64,000 nt of DNA from Abyssalbus ytuae (GCF_022807975.1 NZ_CP094358.1:1922001-1986000), one strand, 5' to 3'. Shown: positions 34,560 to 44,269, counted from the stretch's first letter. The notes: generated by a model not told the origin, from the sequence alone. Made by a program: numbers and translations.

Positions 34560-35009
34560 ATGAGTAAAATACGCATCACCAAACAATTTAGTTTTGAAGC
34601 AGGCCATGCCCTGTATGGCTATGATGGTAAATGCAAAAATGTTCACGGCCATAGTTACAAATTGTCTGTAACGGTAATAGGAAATCCTATATCGGAAACT
34701 TCACATGTAAAACTGGGAATGGTTATAGACTTTGGTGATCTGAAAAAAATTGTAAAAGAAGAAATAGTTGATAAGTTTGATCATGCGACTGTTTTTAATA
34801 AAAACACACCACACATTGAGCTGGCTACAGAACTGGAAAGGCACGGCCACAATGTTATTCTTGTTGATTATCAACCTACCAGCGAGCAAATGATTATTGA
34901 CTTTTCTGAAAAAATTAAAACACGCCTTCCCGAAGGTATTCAACTTCACTCTTTAAAGCTACAGGAAACAGAATCTTCATATGCAGAGTGGTATGCAAGT
35001 GATAATTAA
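34560..35009 (+). CDS. queD: 6-carboxy-tetrahydropterin synthase (QueD/6-pyruvoyl-tetrahydropterin synthase family)
   Basis: The 149-residue protein has the zinc His in FEAGHALYG and the pair VHGHSYKL, the catalytic Cys in GKCKNVHGH and the final Glu region LQETESSYAEW. It makes carboxy-tetrahydropterin from dihydroneopterin triphosphate in queuosine synthesis; some relatives make tetrahydrobiopterin, but QueD is likelier in this phylum. No other queuosine genes are here. An out-of-frame ATGAAATGA just before the start overlaps it. lpxH follows 81 bases later. Confidence 0.9.
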   Translation: MSKIRITKQFSFEAGHALYGYDGKCKNVHGHSYKLSVTVIGNPISETSHVKLGMVIDFGDLKKIVKEEIVDKFDHATVFNKNTPHIELATELERHGHNVILVDYQPTSEQMIIDFSEKIKTRLPEGIQLHSLKLQETESSYAEWYASDN

Positions 35010-35090
35010 AACTTTCAAGTAATTTTCAGCTATGTTATCTTAATTCATCTCAAGAAAGTAATTTGTTATATTTACGTTTAAATTTCTAAA

Positions 35091-35858
35091 ATGGACATCC
35101 CGAAAGGTAAAAAGATATACTTCGCTTCTGATAATCACCTGGGGGCTCCTACCCGGAAAAAAAGCTTCCCGAGAGAACAAAAATTTGTAAAATGGTTAGA
35201 TGAAGTTAAAAAAGATGCCCACTGTATTTTTTTATTGGGAGATTTGTTTGATTTCTGGTTTGAATATAAAACTGTCGTACCAAAAGGTTTTGTAAGAGTA
35301 TTGGGAAAATTAGCCGAAATTACAGATGCAGGGATTCCTGTGTATTATTTTGTAGGTAATCACGATTTATGGATGCATGGTTATTTTGAAGAAGAACTTA
35401 ACATTCCCGTATATCACAAACCCCGGGAATATACTTTTAACGGAAAATCTTTTTTTATAGGCCACGGCGACGGACTAGGACCCGGTGATAAAGGTTATAA
35501 ACGCATGAAAAAAGTTTTTACCAATCCCATAGCAAAATGGTTTTACAGATGGCTGCACCCTGATGTGGGAGTAAAACTGGCTCAGCATTTATCAGTTAAA
35601 AATAAAATAATCTCCGGTGATGAAGACGTAAAGTTTTTAGGTGAAGAAAATGAATGGCTGGTACAATATTGCAAACGAAAACTGGAAGATAAGCATAGAG
35701 ATTATTTTGTGTTCGGGCACAGGCATCTTCCTCTTGAAATTGAAGTAGGAAATAATTCAACCTATATAAATTTAGGTGATTGGATAAACTATTATACTTA
35801 TGGGGTTTTTGAAGGCGAAAAAATGCAATTAAAGACCTATGAGGATAAAAAATCCTGA
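35091..35858 (+). CDS. lpxH: UDP-2,3-diacylglucosamine diphosphatase
   Basis: The 255-residue protein is a calcineurin-like metallophosphatase with all metal motifs: IYFASDNHLGAP, LLGDLFDFWFEY, YFVGNHDLWMHGYFEEEL, FFIGHGDGLGPGD and VFGHRHLPLEI. The FWFEY and GYFEEEL stretches are typical of LpxH, which removes UMP in lipid A synthesis at the inner membrane face. The loop with RMKKVFTNPIAKWFYRWLHP matches the membrane-associated cap of that family. It has no clear co-transcribed neighbour. Confidence 0.93.
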   Translation: MDIPKGKKIYFASDNHLGAPTRKKSFPREQKFVKWLDEVKKDAHCIFLLGDLFDFWFEYKTVVPKGFVRVLGKLAEITDAGIPVYYFVGNHDLWMHGYFEEELNIPVYHKPREYTFNGKSFFIGHGDGLGPGDKGYKRMKKVFTNPIAKWFYRWLHPDVGVKLAQHLSVKNKIISGDEDVKFLGEENEWLVQYCKRKLEDKHRDYFVFGHRHLPLEIEVGNNSTYINLGDWINYYTYGVFEGEKMQLKTYEDKKS

Positions 35859-36479
35859 AAAGGGGAATCACTAAAGATTAGTATTATTTTTTATTTATCC
35901 TGTTATTTTTTCGGATTTTCCCTTAACAATGCATAACTTATTTTCTATGACCGCCTGCCCGATGGGATAGTCAGGGTATGGAAAATCACACAATGCCTCT
36001 GAATATGCTCACACTGTCAAAAAAATATTGATTGCCATAATATAAACAATGTAATACTGGTAGAACATTGTCGGGCCTATTGCAGCATATACTCCGCTTA
36101 TTTCATTTAAAATAAGAGCAATATATACTTGCTCCCGCAATAGGCCCTGATCATGAAAAGTATATTTGGGTTGGCTATTTTGCAAAATGGGAAGTTACAA
36201 AACGGTCAATACCCAAAGCTTTTGTCGTGGTGCCCGATAATAAATATAATCATGAGCAAGATATGAAAAATCTCGTAAATAAATGGCAAAAAAATGTGTT
36301 CCAATGGTAGGAGGACAATAAAAAATATAGTGGTTCTCCTGAAAATCTAAATTATTATTACCTCTGCATATTTCTTTGCTAAAAACAGTAAAAAATGAAA
36401 ATCATTTTTCTCCACGGACTCAAAAAACTTGTAATAACAGAAATCTTAAGGTTATTCCACCCATAAAATTTTATGATGT
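35859..36479. other. Gene-free, apparently decayed stretch
   Basis: No intact gene fits. A 65-codon open stretch on the plus strand (36116-36310) reads like protein (IWVGYFAKWEVTKRS, AFVVVPDNKYNHEQD, WQKNVFQW) and ends at TAG, but its upstream side is closed by TAA and lacks a start. It may be the tail of a lost gene. An 11-bp inverted repeat lies beside it. The rest is AT-rich and closed in all frames. Confidence 0.5.
36073..36147. repeat. Nested inverted repeat, 11-bp arms
   Basis: GGGCCTATTGC (36073-36083) and GCAATAGGCCC (36137-36147) are perfect complements. Inside them CTTATTT (36097-36103) and AAATAAG (36110-36116) pair around a six-base loop. The whole block could form a 75-base hairpin. 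No T-run follows either arm, so it is not a simple terminator; a small non-autonomous element or a scar is possible. Confidence 0.6.
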
Positions 36480-37160
36480 CTATTTTAACAAATGCTCCAA
36501 CGTTAGTATATCCAATCTTCCATCGGGGTATAAACTGTTTTTTTCTTCAAACGCTTTCACAGCTTCATATGTGGCTGCTTTATAAATACCATCTATAGGC
36601 ATTTCATACCCTTTTTTTACCAGTATTTTTTGCAATTCAAAAACCATAGGGCCCTGAGCACCAAGACCTATATTTTTGTTATTATTGTTATTTTTAAATA
36701 GTTCTTTTAGTATTGTTGAACTTAAAATATTGTTCTGTGTTTCCTGCTTTTTTTTATAATTTTCCGGGCTTATTCCCTGTTCCTCCATAATTCGGATATT
36801 ATCATTGTTTAAACCTTCTTTCTTCAGGTTAGAAGATTGAATCAATTTCTCTTCATAAAACTTAACTTTTCCTAAAAGACTTGCATATTCATTTACAGCC
36901 GATTTTATGGTTTCGTCATCATTTCCCGGGTTTCTTACGTCTATCCCGTTATTAGCCCATTGAGTAATAACATATCCGTTTAGTTTCTCTACCTGCTGGT
37001 AATAATGAAGTAAAAAAGTTTGGTTAAAATAATTCAGGTCAATTTTTTCACTGATTTTATATTCATATTCAGGAGGAGTAAATCTTTTGTGTTTTTTGTA
37101 TAGGTTATATCCCATAATTGAGATAATAACAACAAGTAAAAAAATAATGATTTGTTTCAT
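36480..37160 (-). CDS. Membrane-anchored protein with C-terminal peptidoglycan-binding domain
   Basis: The 226-residue protein has an N-terminal signal anchor (IIIFLLVVIISIMGYNLY), a charged, mostly helical middle part with a run of Asn (KNNNNNKN) as linker near residue 160, and a C-terminal peptidoglycan-binding type 1 domain (MVFELQKILVKKGYEMPIDGIYKAATYEAVKAFE, in pieces). It probably sits at the cell wall. No catalytic domain is visible. It is the last of a minus-strand series after recJ and the GNAT gene, with 44 bases to the latter. Confidence 0.75.
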   Translation of the reverse strand: MKQIIIFLLVVIISIMGYNLYKKHKRFTPPEYEYKISEKIDLNYFNQTFLLHYYQQVEKLNGYVITQWANNGIDVRNPGNDDETIKSAVNEYASLLGKVKFYEEKLIQSSNLKKEGLNNDNIRIMEEQGISPENYKKKQETQNNILSSTILKELFKNNNNNKNIGLGAQGPMVFELQKILVKKGYEMPIDGIYKAATYEAVKAFEEKNSLYPDGRLDILTLEHLLK

Positions 37161-37204
37161 TGCCGAAATTTAGGTTGGTATATCAAAACTATCTAAAAAG
37201 ATAA

Positions 37205-37657
37205 TTATAATTCTTTTTTCATACAAACACTATTAGGCGCATTTACATACGGCCCGTAATTATCAATAAATGAGTAACCGTTTTTTTTATAAAATTGTAT
37301 TGCTCCCAACATATTTTTACCTGTTTCTAACATGCACACGTTATAACCTTCTTGCCCTGCCCATTGTTCAATTTCATTTAAGATTAAGCGTGAAACTCCT
37401 TTGCCTCTGTATTTTTCATCAACAAACATTCTTTTCACTTCTGCCGAGTTTTTATCAAACTCTTTAAAAGCGCCACAACCTATAGCCTTATGTCCGTCAT
37501 ATAAAATAACTACTCCTATTACTCCTTTTAAAGTGTTATGCTGAGGGTAAAACTCATGAAACTCACCATCTTTTCCCCTGAGATATAAATTAAGTTTATT
37601 AATCAATTCTTGCAGATCTTTATGCCGGGCATCTGTTCTTATGAGCCGTGTATTCAT
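37205..37657 (-). CDS. GNAT-family N-acetyltransferase
   Basis: The 150-residue protein has the acetyl-CoA motif in VKRMFVDEKYRGKGVSRLIL, preceded by GCGAFKEFDKNSAEV and followed by ETGKNMLGAIQFYKKNGYSF. Its substrate is unknown. The gene begins one base after the recJ stop codon, so both are almost certainly on one transcript. No further marks of function. Confidence 0.9.
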   Translation of the reverse strand: MNTRLIRTDARHKDLQELINKLNLYLRGKDGEFHEFYPQHNTLKGVIGVVILYDGHKAIGCGAFKEFDKNSAEVKRMFVDEKYRGKGVSRLILNEIEQWAGQEGYNVCMLETGKNMLGAIQFYKKNGYSFIDNYGPYVNAPNSVCMKKEL

Positions 37658-37658
37658 G

Positions 37659-39344
37659 TTACCTGATATCTTTAATTTTTAACTGTAAGGAAACATTTCC
37701 GTTCCACTCATTTTCTTCTAGAGTATAAACCGCCGAAAACGGTTTTTTATCTTTTACCAGGGGCAATTTATTTCCTAAATTGAATCCAATTCCTCCAATA
37801 GGATTTGACAAGTTATGGATAACTGTTACTTTAAGGTGTTTTTCTCCTTCGCCCACTCCTCTGCCATATCCGGTATCGTGTAAATTATTCGTCATAAAAA
37901 CAGGAGTCATATTGCCCGGGCCAAAAGGAGCAAATTGTTTTAATATCCGATAAAGCCTGGGCGTTATTTGTTCAAAATCAATTTCAGCATCAATCATCAC
38001 TTCCGGGGTTAAAAGATTTTTATCAATGGAAGAAGAAACTACTGCTTCAAATTTTTGTTTAAAATCTTCATACTTTTCCTCCCGCAGGGTTAAACCGGCT
38101 GCATACTTATGCCCTCCAAATTGTTCAATAACATCTGCACAAGCTTCAATAGCATTGTAAACATCAAATCCTTTAACAGATCGTGCCGAGGCAGCCAGTT
38201 TTTCACCGCTTTTAGTAAATACCAGTGTTGGCCGGTAATAAGTTTCGGTTAATCTTGAGGCTACAATCCCTATTACCCCTTTATGCCACTTTTGGTTATA
38301 AACCACAGTGGTATATTTTTCTTCTTCCTTATTGTCGAGAATTTGTTGTAAAGCTTCATTAGTAATAAGCTGGTCAAGATTTTTCCGGTCACTGTTAAAT
38401 TCTTCAATTTCTTCAGCAAATTTAACGGCAGTGTTCACATTAGTTTCTGTAAGTAATCTAACAGCATGTTGGCCGTGTTTCATTCTGCCGGCAGCATTAA
38501 TTCTTGGTGCAATAATGAAAACTACATCAGTAATAGTTAATTTTTTTTTAAGTGGTTTGGTTATTGCCGCTATTCCTGTCCGCGGTTGCGAATTAATAAC
38601 TTGTAATCCGTAAAATGCCAATATGCGGTTTTCTCCTGTTATAGGTACTATATCCGAAGCAATAGCTGTTGCCACTAAATCCAAATAGGGAATAAGGTCT
38701 TCAATGGTTTGTCCGTTTTTGGCAGATAATGCCTGAATGAGTTTAAATCCCACGCCACAGCCACATAATTCATCATAAGGATAACTACAATCATCCTGTT
38801 TTGGGTCTAAAACTGCAATGGCTTCCGGAATATTTTTTCCCGGCCTGTGATGATCACAAATAATAAAATCTATCCCTTTTTCTTTGGCATAAAGCACCTT
38901 ATCTACAGCTTTTATACCACAATCGAGAGCAATAATCAATGAAAATTCATTATCATGGGCAAAATCAATTCCCTGAAACGAAATTCCATAACCCTCTTCA
39001 TACCTGTCGGGAATATAAGTTGCTACATTAGGATAAAAAGACAAGAAATAGGAGTACATTAACGAAACTGCTGTAGTACCATCTACATCATAATCTCCGT
39101 AAATAAGAATGTTTTCTCCCTGTTTTATTGCATGTTCTATCCTTTCAACAGCCTTATCCATATCTTTCATTAAAAAGGGATCATGAAGATGTGTTAATGA
39201 AGGCCGGAAGAACATTTTTGCTTCCTCAAAATTTTTAACCCCACGCTGTATCAAGAGCGTAGCAATAATTTCATCAACATTCAATTCCCTCATTAAACAA
39301 TCTATATCCTGCCGGTTTGGTTTTGGTTTTATGGTCCACCGCAT
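37659..39344 (-). CDS. recJ: Single-stranded-DNA-specific exonuclease RecJ
   Basis: The 561-residue protein has the DHH phosphoesterase motifs: IYGDYDVDGTTAVSLMY, LIIALDCGIKAVDKV, FIICDHHRPG and FVVAPRINAAGRMKHG-like IAPRINAAGRMKHG, then the DHHA1 domain GGHKYAAGLTL and a C-terminal OB-like part. It degrades single-stranded DNA 5' to 3' in recombination and repair. Length is normal for the family in this phylum. It begins a minus-strand unit with the GNAT gene one base behind. Confidence 0.96.
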   Translation of the reverse strand: MRWTIKPKPNRQDIDCLMRELNVDEIIATLLIQRGVKNFEEAKMFFRPSLTHLHDPFLMKDMDKAVERIEHAIKQGENILIYGDYDVDGTTAVSLMYSYFLSFYPNVATYIPDRYEEGYGISFQGIDFAHDNEFSLIIALDCGIKAVDKVLYAKEKGIDFIICDHHRPGKNIPEAIAVLDPKQDDCSYPYDELCGCGVGFKLIQALSAKNGQTIEDLIPYLDLVATAIASDIVPITGENRILAFYGLQVINSQPRTGIAAITKPLKKKLTITDVVFIIAPRINAAGRMKHGQHAVRLLTETNVNTAVKFAEEIEEFNSDRKNLDQLITNEALQQILDNKEEEKYTTVVYNQKWHKGVIGIVASRLTETYYRPTLVFTKSGEKLAASARSVKGFDVYNAIEACADVIEQFGGHKYAAGLTLREEKYEDFKQKFEAVVSSSIDKNLLTPEVMIDAEIDFEQITPRLYRILKQFAPFGPGNMTPVFMTNNLHDTGYGRGVGEGEKHLKVTVIHNLSNPIGGIGFNLGNKLPLVKDKKPFSAVYTLEENEWNGNVSLQLKIKDIR

Positions 39345-39437
39345 ACTGATTTACAAATTATAGTTTTAAAAATTTCTGTTTTTCAGTTTGCTAATCAAAC
39401 TATTGTTTTAGGTGAGGGTTTTTAGGTTAAATAAGAT

Positions 39438-39863
39438 TTATGAATTATGGAAAAAAGTTTTAATATTCATCTGGGCGAATTTCCTGAACATTTCCATCAC
39501 TCCACAATACCTTTCTACGGATAAATCGACTGCTTTTTGCAATTTACTTTCATTAAGGTCTTTTCCGTAAAAATGATATTCAACATGAACAGTATGATAA
39601 TATTTAGGGTGTTCATCGGTTAATTCTCCTTCAACATCTATACTGAAATCATCTACTTCAAGCTTCATTTTTTTAATAAGAGAAGCTACATCCAGACCTG
39701 AACATCCTGCCAATGAACTAAGCATCAATGCCTTTGGTCTTAACCCTTGTCCTTGTCCTCCAAATTCCGGGTCAGCTTCAATAAATAAATTGTGTCCTGA
39801 GGGGTTATCACTTTCCATCCTCATACCACCTTTCCATGTAGTAACTACTTTATGAGATGCCAT
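39438..39863 (-). CDS. OsmC-family protein
   Basis: The 141-residue protein has the OsmC fold: an N-terminal strand region around SDNPSGHNLFIEADPEFGG, the first active-site Cys in LAGCSGLDVASLIKK and a second Cys in VERYCGVMEMF. OsmC-type proteins use these two Cys to reduce organic hydroperoxides. Both are present. It lies before recJ on the same strand but 93 bases away, and may have its own promoter. Not an Ohr signature that I can assign with confidence. Confidence 0.9.
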   Translation of the reverse strand: MASHKVVTTWKGGMRMESDNPSGHNLFIEADPEFGGQGQGLRPKALMLSSLAGCSGLDVASLIKKMKLEVDDFSIDVEGELTDEHPKYYHTVHVEYHFYGKDLNESKLQKAVDLSVERYCGVMEMFRKFAQMNIKTFFHNS

Positions 39864-40068
39864 ATATTATGTTTTTATTTCCGTCAAAATTAGGGATTAT
39901 AAAATATAATTAATGTTTATAAATGCCTATTTTGTATTTTGCAACAAAATATAAATTAAACCATGTTATTAGTAAAACCATTCTCTTAAGCCGATATATA
40001 AACGGAAGAGTGCAACAACGAATTGGAAAAACAAAAACACAGGTTTCATTTGAATAATTATTTGTTTT

Positions 40069-40344
40069 ATGATAGGTCAGATAGTTGTTTTAGGAGGTAG
40101 CATTTATTACCTGATAAAGAAAAAAGGAATTGAAGGGTGGTTAATGATGACAGGGACACTTTTAGGTTTATTAGTGGGTATCTTTCAACAATATATATTT
40201 CCTTTTATTCTTACAGAAAAGAATATTAATCACACACAACTTAGTTATTACTATAGTTTTTTCTTTATTATTAGTGCGCTTTTTTCTTTAATATTTGCTG
40301 TTGGATTTATTATATTAATTATAAAAAATATACAAAAAGTATAA
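40069..40344 (+). CDS. Small hypothetical membrane protein
   Basis: The 91-residue protein has three hydrophobic segments: IGQIVVLGGSIYYLI, WLMMTGTLLGLLVGIFQQYI and FFIISALFSLIFAVGFIILII. The loop between the second and third is polar (TEKNINHTQLSYY). I do not recognise it. Its stop codon abuts the rsmI stop on the other strand. The upstream 200 bases contain no gene, only a possible TATTTTGC box about 120 bases before the start. Confidence 0.6.
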   Translation: MIGQIVVLGGSIYYLIKKKGIEGWLMMTGTLLGLLVGIFQQYIFPFILTEKNINHTQLSYYYSFFFIISALFSLIFAVGFIILIIKNIQKV

Positions 40345-41019
40345 TTAATTACTTTTCCCCCCAACAACAATTACTATTTCTCCTCTGGGAGGTTTTTTTT
40401 CGTAATACTCCAAAATATCTTTTACGGTACCCCTAACTGTTTCTTCATGAAGTTTTGTAAGTTCCCGTGACACCGAGATTAACCGGTTTTCGCCAAAATA
40501 AATAACAAAATCAGTGAGCGTTTTTATAAGTTTATGAGGCGATTCGTAAAATACCATGGTGCGGGTTTCTTCGGCAAGTAGTTTTAAACGGGTTTGTCGT
40601 CCTTTTTTTACCGGTAAAAAGCCTTCAAATACAAATTTATCATTGGGCAAACCACTGTTTACCAAAGCAGGTACAAAAGCTGTTGCGCCGGGTAAGCACT
40701 CCACCTCCACGTTGTTTTCTACGCAGGTACGGGTTAATAAAAACCCCGGATCGGATATAGCCGGAGTTCCTGCATCACTTATAAGGGCTATTGTTTCTCC
40801 CCCTTTTATTTTTTTTACAATAGTTTCAACAGTTTTATGCTCGTTATGCATATGATGACTTTGCATGGGGGTATTAATTTCAAAATGTTTTAAAAGTTTG
40901 CCACTCGTTCTGGTATCTTCAGCGAGTATGACATCGGCTTCCTTTAAAATTTTTACTGCCCTATAAGTCATATCTTCAAGATTTCCTATAGGTGTAGGAA
41001 CTATATATAGTTTACTCAT
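40345..41019 (-). CDS. rsmI: 16S rRNA 2'-O-ribose methyltransferase (C1402)
   Basis: The 224-residue protein has the tetrapyrrole methylase-like fold of RsmI: LYIVPTPIGNLEDMTYRAV at the start, VILAEDTRTSGKLLKHF, ALISDAGTPAISDPGF and CLPGATAFVPALVNSGLP. It uses SAM to methylate cytidine 1402 of 16S rRNA. It is shorter than the E. coli protein (286) because it lacks the C-terminal extra domain, which is usual in this phylum. It stands after the 231-residue gene on the same strand, 78 bases apart. Confidence 0.95.
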   Translation of the reverse strand: MSKLYIVPTPIGNLEDMTYRAVKILKEADVILAEDTRTSGKLLKHFEINTPMQSHHMHNEHKTVETIVKKIKGGETIALISDAGTPAISDPGFLLTRTCVENNVEVECLPGATAFVPALVNSGLPNDKFVFEGFLPVKKGRQTRLKLLAEETRTMVFYESPHKLIKTLTDFVIYFGENRLISVSRELTKLHEETVRGTVKDILEYYEKKPPRGEIVIVVGGKSN

Positions 41020-41097
41020 TGACTAGTCCTTGGCTGTATTTTATTGCTCTATATATTTTAAAATTATAAAGCGCACATCAACATAAGCTGTTAGCCT

Positions 41098-41793
41098 TTA
41101 ATTAAATCTTGCTTCTATTAACTCTAAAAACCGATGCTCATATTCTTCTTTACCTTTCCAGTTTTCATGGTCGGGTTTCACCATAGTATGAATAAACTTT
41201 TTAGCATCTTCTTCATTATTAAAGGAGTTAAGTTGAGAAATTACCCTGTTAAAATCATCAATATTGCCATTAAAAAGATGTTTTACAAATGCCAGCCTGT
41301 CATTTAACCCTACTTGTATTGCTCCTTTTAATGTAGTGTTTAAAGTTAATTGCCGCTTTTCATTCATTAACCGAATATCCGCTTCTTTGGGTGATATATC
41401 TTCAGCTTCGCGTTTAACAAATACAGGGTCAGGCATAATACCTTCCAAAATATCTTCCAGTGTTTCAGCCTTGGGCATTTCTTCTACCATATCCCGTATT
41501 GTATCCATAACAGGGGTCATTATTTCTTCTTCATTTTCATGAGGATTGCTTTCCGGTACCTGCTTGTTCCCTTCAAGTACAGAATTTGCCAGCATTTCAA
41601 ACTTACTTTCAATCTCTCCTTTTCCTGTTTCAGGAGGAAGTTCTCCAAAATTAGTTTCAACAAATTTTAAAATTGTAAGCTTTTCATATAGTTTTTGCGA
41701 TGCTGCCTGCAAAGCGTTAATATCTTCCCTGTCTTTCATTTGTAAAATCCTGTTAGCCAGATTTACCAATTCAATTTCTAATTTCTTCTTCAT
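41098..41793 (-). CDS. Conserved hypothetical protein of Bacteroidota
   Basis: The 231-residue protein has a coiled N-terminus (ELVNLANRILQMKDREDINALQAASQKLYEKL, in pieces), an acidic, low-complexity middle and a C-terminal helical part with TLKGAIQVGLNDRLAFVKHLFNG and FNNEEDAKKFIHTMVKPDHENW. I know this type as a soluble protein of unknown function in Flavobacteriaceae. It is divergent from tdk, 92 bases apart, and lies ahead of rsmI. No signal peptide or catalytic motif was seen. Confidence 0.7.
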   Translation of the reverse strand: MKKKLEIELVNLANRILQMKDREDINALQAASQKLYEKLTILKFVETNFGELPPETGKGEIESKFEMLANSVLEGNKQVPESNPHENEEEIMTPVMDTIRDMVEEMPKAETLEDILEGIMPDPVFVKREAEDISPKEADIRLMNEKRQLTLNTTLKGAIQVGLNDRLAFVKHLFNGNIDDFNRVISQLNSFNNEEDAKKFIHTMVKPDHENWKGKEEYEHRFLELIEARFN

Positions 41794-41885
41794 AACTTTT
41801 ATGGTTTATGAGTAATAGCACGTTTATTTTTTTTAAATTTCGACCTTAAAATGAATGTTATTCTTTTCAATCTGAAAATTACGAA

Positions 41886-42539
41886 ATGTTTCTTGAAAAT
41901 ACGGTAAATCATAAAGAACAATTTGGGTGGATAGAAGTAATTTGCGGATCGATGTTTTCCGGTAAAACCGAGGAGCTAATACGTAGACTTAAACGTGCAC
42001 AATTTGCAAGGCAAAAAGTAGAAATTTTTAAACCGGCTATAGATGTAAGGTATAATGAAGAAATGGTAGTGTCTCATGATGATAACGAGATACGGTCTAC
42101 ACCAGTTCCGGCAGCTGCTAATATTAGAATACTTGCCGACAGTTGTGATGTTGTAGGTATAGATGAAGCCCAGTTTTTTGATGACGAGATAGTTACAGTA
42201 TGCAATGACCTTGCCAACAGGGGCATAAGAGTTATTGTGGCCGGATTGGATATGGATTTTAAAGGAAATCCTTTTGGCCCCATGCCGGCTCTTATGGCTA
42301 CTGCAGAATATGTAACCAAAGTACATGCCGTTTGTACCAGAACAGGAAATCTTGCCAACTATAGTTTTAGAAAATCCAGTAACGACAAATTGGTTCTTTT
42401 AGGTGAAACAGAAGAATATGAACCCCTTAGCAGAGCTGCTTTTTACAAAGCTATGCTTAGAGAGAAAGTTAGTAAAATGGAAGTGAATGATCCTGAAGAG
42501 ATCTCAAATAAAAAAGATACCAAGTCTAAAGATGCCTAA
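41886..42539 (+). CDS. tdk: Thymidine kinase
   Basis: The 217-residue protein has the P-loop in [18 protein letters not shown], the catalytic Glu and binding Asp region [14 protein letters not shown], and [15 protein letters not shown]. It phosphorylates thymidine for salvage. The lasso region, where many type II thymidine kinases hold a zinc with four Cys, keeps only one Cys (AVCTRTGN); the others are Thr and Ser (EPLSRAAF). The last codons overlap the alr start by eight bases, so the genes are translationally coupled. Confidence 0.95.
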   Translation: MFLENTVNHKEQFGWIEVICGSMFSGKTEELIRRLKRAQFARQKVEIFKPAIDVRYNEEMVVSHDDNEIRSTPVPAAANIRILADSCDVVGIDEAQFFDDEIVTVCNDLANRGIRVIVAGLDMDFKGNPFGPMPALMATAEYVTKVHAVCTRTGNLANYSFRKSSNDKLVLLGETEEYEPLSRAAFYKAMLREKVSKMEVNDPEEISNKKDTKSKDA

Positions 42540-43641
42540 AGTAACAGAAACTGTTTTAGAGATTAATCTGAAAAACCTGAAACAAAATCTAGAATTTCTA
42601 AAATCTAAAATAAAACCCGAAACAAAATTTCTGGCGGTTGTAAAAGCTTTTGGTTATGGCAGCGATTCTGTAGAAATTTCAAAATATCTTGAAAAATCAG
42701 GAGTTGATTATTTTGCTGTAGCCTATACAACCGAAGGGATAACGTTACGGAACGCCGGTATTAAGACCCCCATCTTAGTGTTACACCCACTCCCTTCCCA
42801 CTTTAAAGAGATTGTTGAATATAACCTGGAGCCTAACTTATACAACCGGAAAGTTTTAACTGAATTTATTGAGTGTGCCAAAAAACTCAGCCAAATTAAT
42901 TTTCCGATACATATTAAATTTAATACAGGGTTAAACAGACTGGGGTTTCGAGAAGAGCATATAGAGTTTATTTCCCAACAGGTAAATAGTACAGATGCAA
43001 TAAAAATACAATCCGTTTTTTCACATCTTGTGGCTTCCGAAGATCTTAACGAAAAATATTTTACTTTAAACCAGATTGAAAAATTTAAAACCATTGCCGC
43101 AAAATTGTCCGGGCAAATAGGATATACCCCTGTTATGCACCAGTTAAATACATCAGGAATTCTCAATTATGCTAATGAGGGTCAATTTGATATGGTGAGA
43201 AGCGGAATAGGCTTATACGGTTACGGTAATGATACTAAACACAATGAGTGCTTAAAACCCATAGCTACACTTAAAACTGTGATTTCACAAATTCACTATA
43301 TAGAAAAGGGGGAAAGTGTAGGTTATAACAGGGCATTTATTGCCAGGCAACCTGTAAAAACTGCTACTCTTCCCATAGGTCACGCAGATGGCATTGGAAG
43401 GCAATACGGTAACGGAAAAGGATTCGTAACCATTCATGGAAAAAAAGCTTATATTATAGGGAATGTTTGTATGGATATGTTAATGGTAGATATTACCGGT
43501 ATTGAATGTGAAGAAGGTGACGAAGTAATTATTTTTGGAGAAAATATTACTGCCGAAGATTTAGCAGCTACAGCTGATACTATTTCATACGAATTAATAA
43601 CGGATGTATCTCATCGGATAAAACGTGTGTTTCTTCGATAA
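42532..43641 (+). CDS. alr: Alanine racemase
   Basis: The 369-residue protein has the PLP Lys in [13 protein letters not shown] (usually VKANAYGHG, so partly diverged), [13 protein letters not shown], and the catalytic Tyr in [11 protein letters not shown], plus [11 protein letters not shown]. It makes D-alanine for peptidoglycan. An in-frame ATG at 42487 would extend deeply into tdk; the ATG at 42532 ([12 protein letters not shown]) is the family start and overlaps the tdk end by eight bases (ATGCCTAA). Confidence 0.95.
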   Translation: MPKVTETVLEINLKNLKQNLEFLKSKIKPETKFLAVVKAFGYGSDSVEISKYLEKSGVDYFAVAYTTEGITLRNAGIKTPILVLHPLPSHFKEIVEYNLEPNLYNRKVLTEFIECAKKLSQINFPIHIKFNTGLNRLGFREEHIEFISQQVNSTDAIKIQSVFSHLVASEDLNEKYFTLNQIEKFKTIAAKLSGQIGYTPVMHQLNTSGILNYANEGQFDMVRSGIGLYGYGNDTKHNECLKPIATLKTVISQIHYIEKGESVGYNRAFIARQPVKTATLPIGHADGIGRQYGNGKGFVTIHGKKAYIIGNVCMDMLMVDITGIECEEGDEVIIFGENITAEDLAATADTISYELITDVSHRIKRVFLR

Positions 43642-43728
43642 TTTCAGTTATCATGCTTTTAAGAAACCTTTAACATAGTTGTTTTTTACTTAACTTTAAA
43701 AAACGTATAACTAACTAAATATAAAAAA

Positions 43729-44148
43729 ATGGGTTTTTTAAAAGATTTCAAATCCTTTTTAATGAAAGGAGACATCGTAAGCCTGGCAACAGCGGTTGTA
43801 ATAGGTGGGGCATTTAATCTGGTTGTAAATTCTGCCGTAAACGATATTTTAATGCCAATTGTAGGTGTTTTAACTGGTGGAACAGATTTTACTCAAAAGT
43901 TTATAGCACTAGACGGAAACAGTTACGAATCGTTGGCAGCTGCCCAGGAAGCCGATGCAGCAGTAATTACTTATGGTAATTTAATACAGGCAATTATCAA
44001 CTTTATTATTGTAGGCCTTTTTATTTATGTGTTCCTTAAAGCCTACGAAAGAACCAAGAAAAAAGAAGAAGCTGCTGCTCCTGCAGGTCCCAGTCAAACC
44101 GATTTACTTATGGAAATTCGTGACGAACTTAAAAAACAAAATAAATAG
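43729..44148 (+). CDS. mscL: Large-conductance mechanosensitive channel
   Basis: The 139-residue protein has the two MscL helices: [33 protein letters not shown] (in pieces; the first gate helix) and [22 protein letters not shown], with a periplasmic loop between them and a charged C-terminal bundle ([17 protein letters not shown]). It opens a pore when the membrane is stretched by low osmolarity. Monocistronic: a strong terminator follows. Confidence 0.97.
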   Translation: MGFLKDFKSFLMKGDIVSLATAVVIGGAFNLVVNSAVNDILMPIVGVLTGGTDFTQKFIALDGNSYESLAAAQEADAAVITYGNLIQAIINFIIVGLFIYVFLKAYERTKKKEEAAAPAGPSQTDLLMEIRDELKKQNK

Positions 44149-44183
44149 TGTCGCTACACTGCACATTCTAAATTTGTTTAACT

Positions 44184-44213
44184 AAACCACCTTTTTTCAA
44201 GGTGGTTTTTTTA
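44184..44213 (+). terminator. Intrinsic terminator after mscL
   Basis: AAACCACCTT and AAGGTGGTTT form a 10-bp stem around TTTTC, with a T7 stretch that overlaps the end of the stem. Separates mscL from asd. Confidence 0.9.
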
Positions 44214-44269
44214 TGTGCTATTATTTTTATAACAAATTGTTATTTTTTGATTAAAGTTTTTAATTTTAA

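Noticed and set aside
36376-36585. A 69-codon plus-strand frame overlapping the peptidoglycan-binding gene end
   Set aside because: It runs antisense into a supported gene, has no family resemblance and no promoter box.
41976-42326. Minus-strand frames over tdk (116 and 94 codons)
   Set aside because: They are antisense to a clear thymidine kinase gene and have no recognisable motif.
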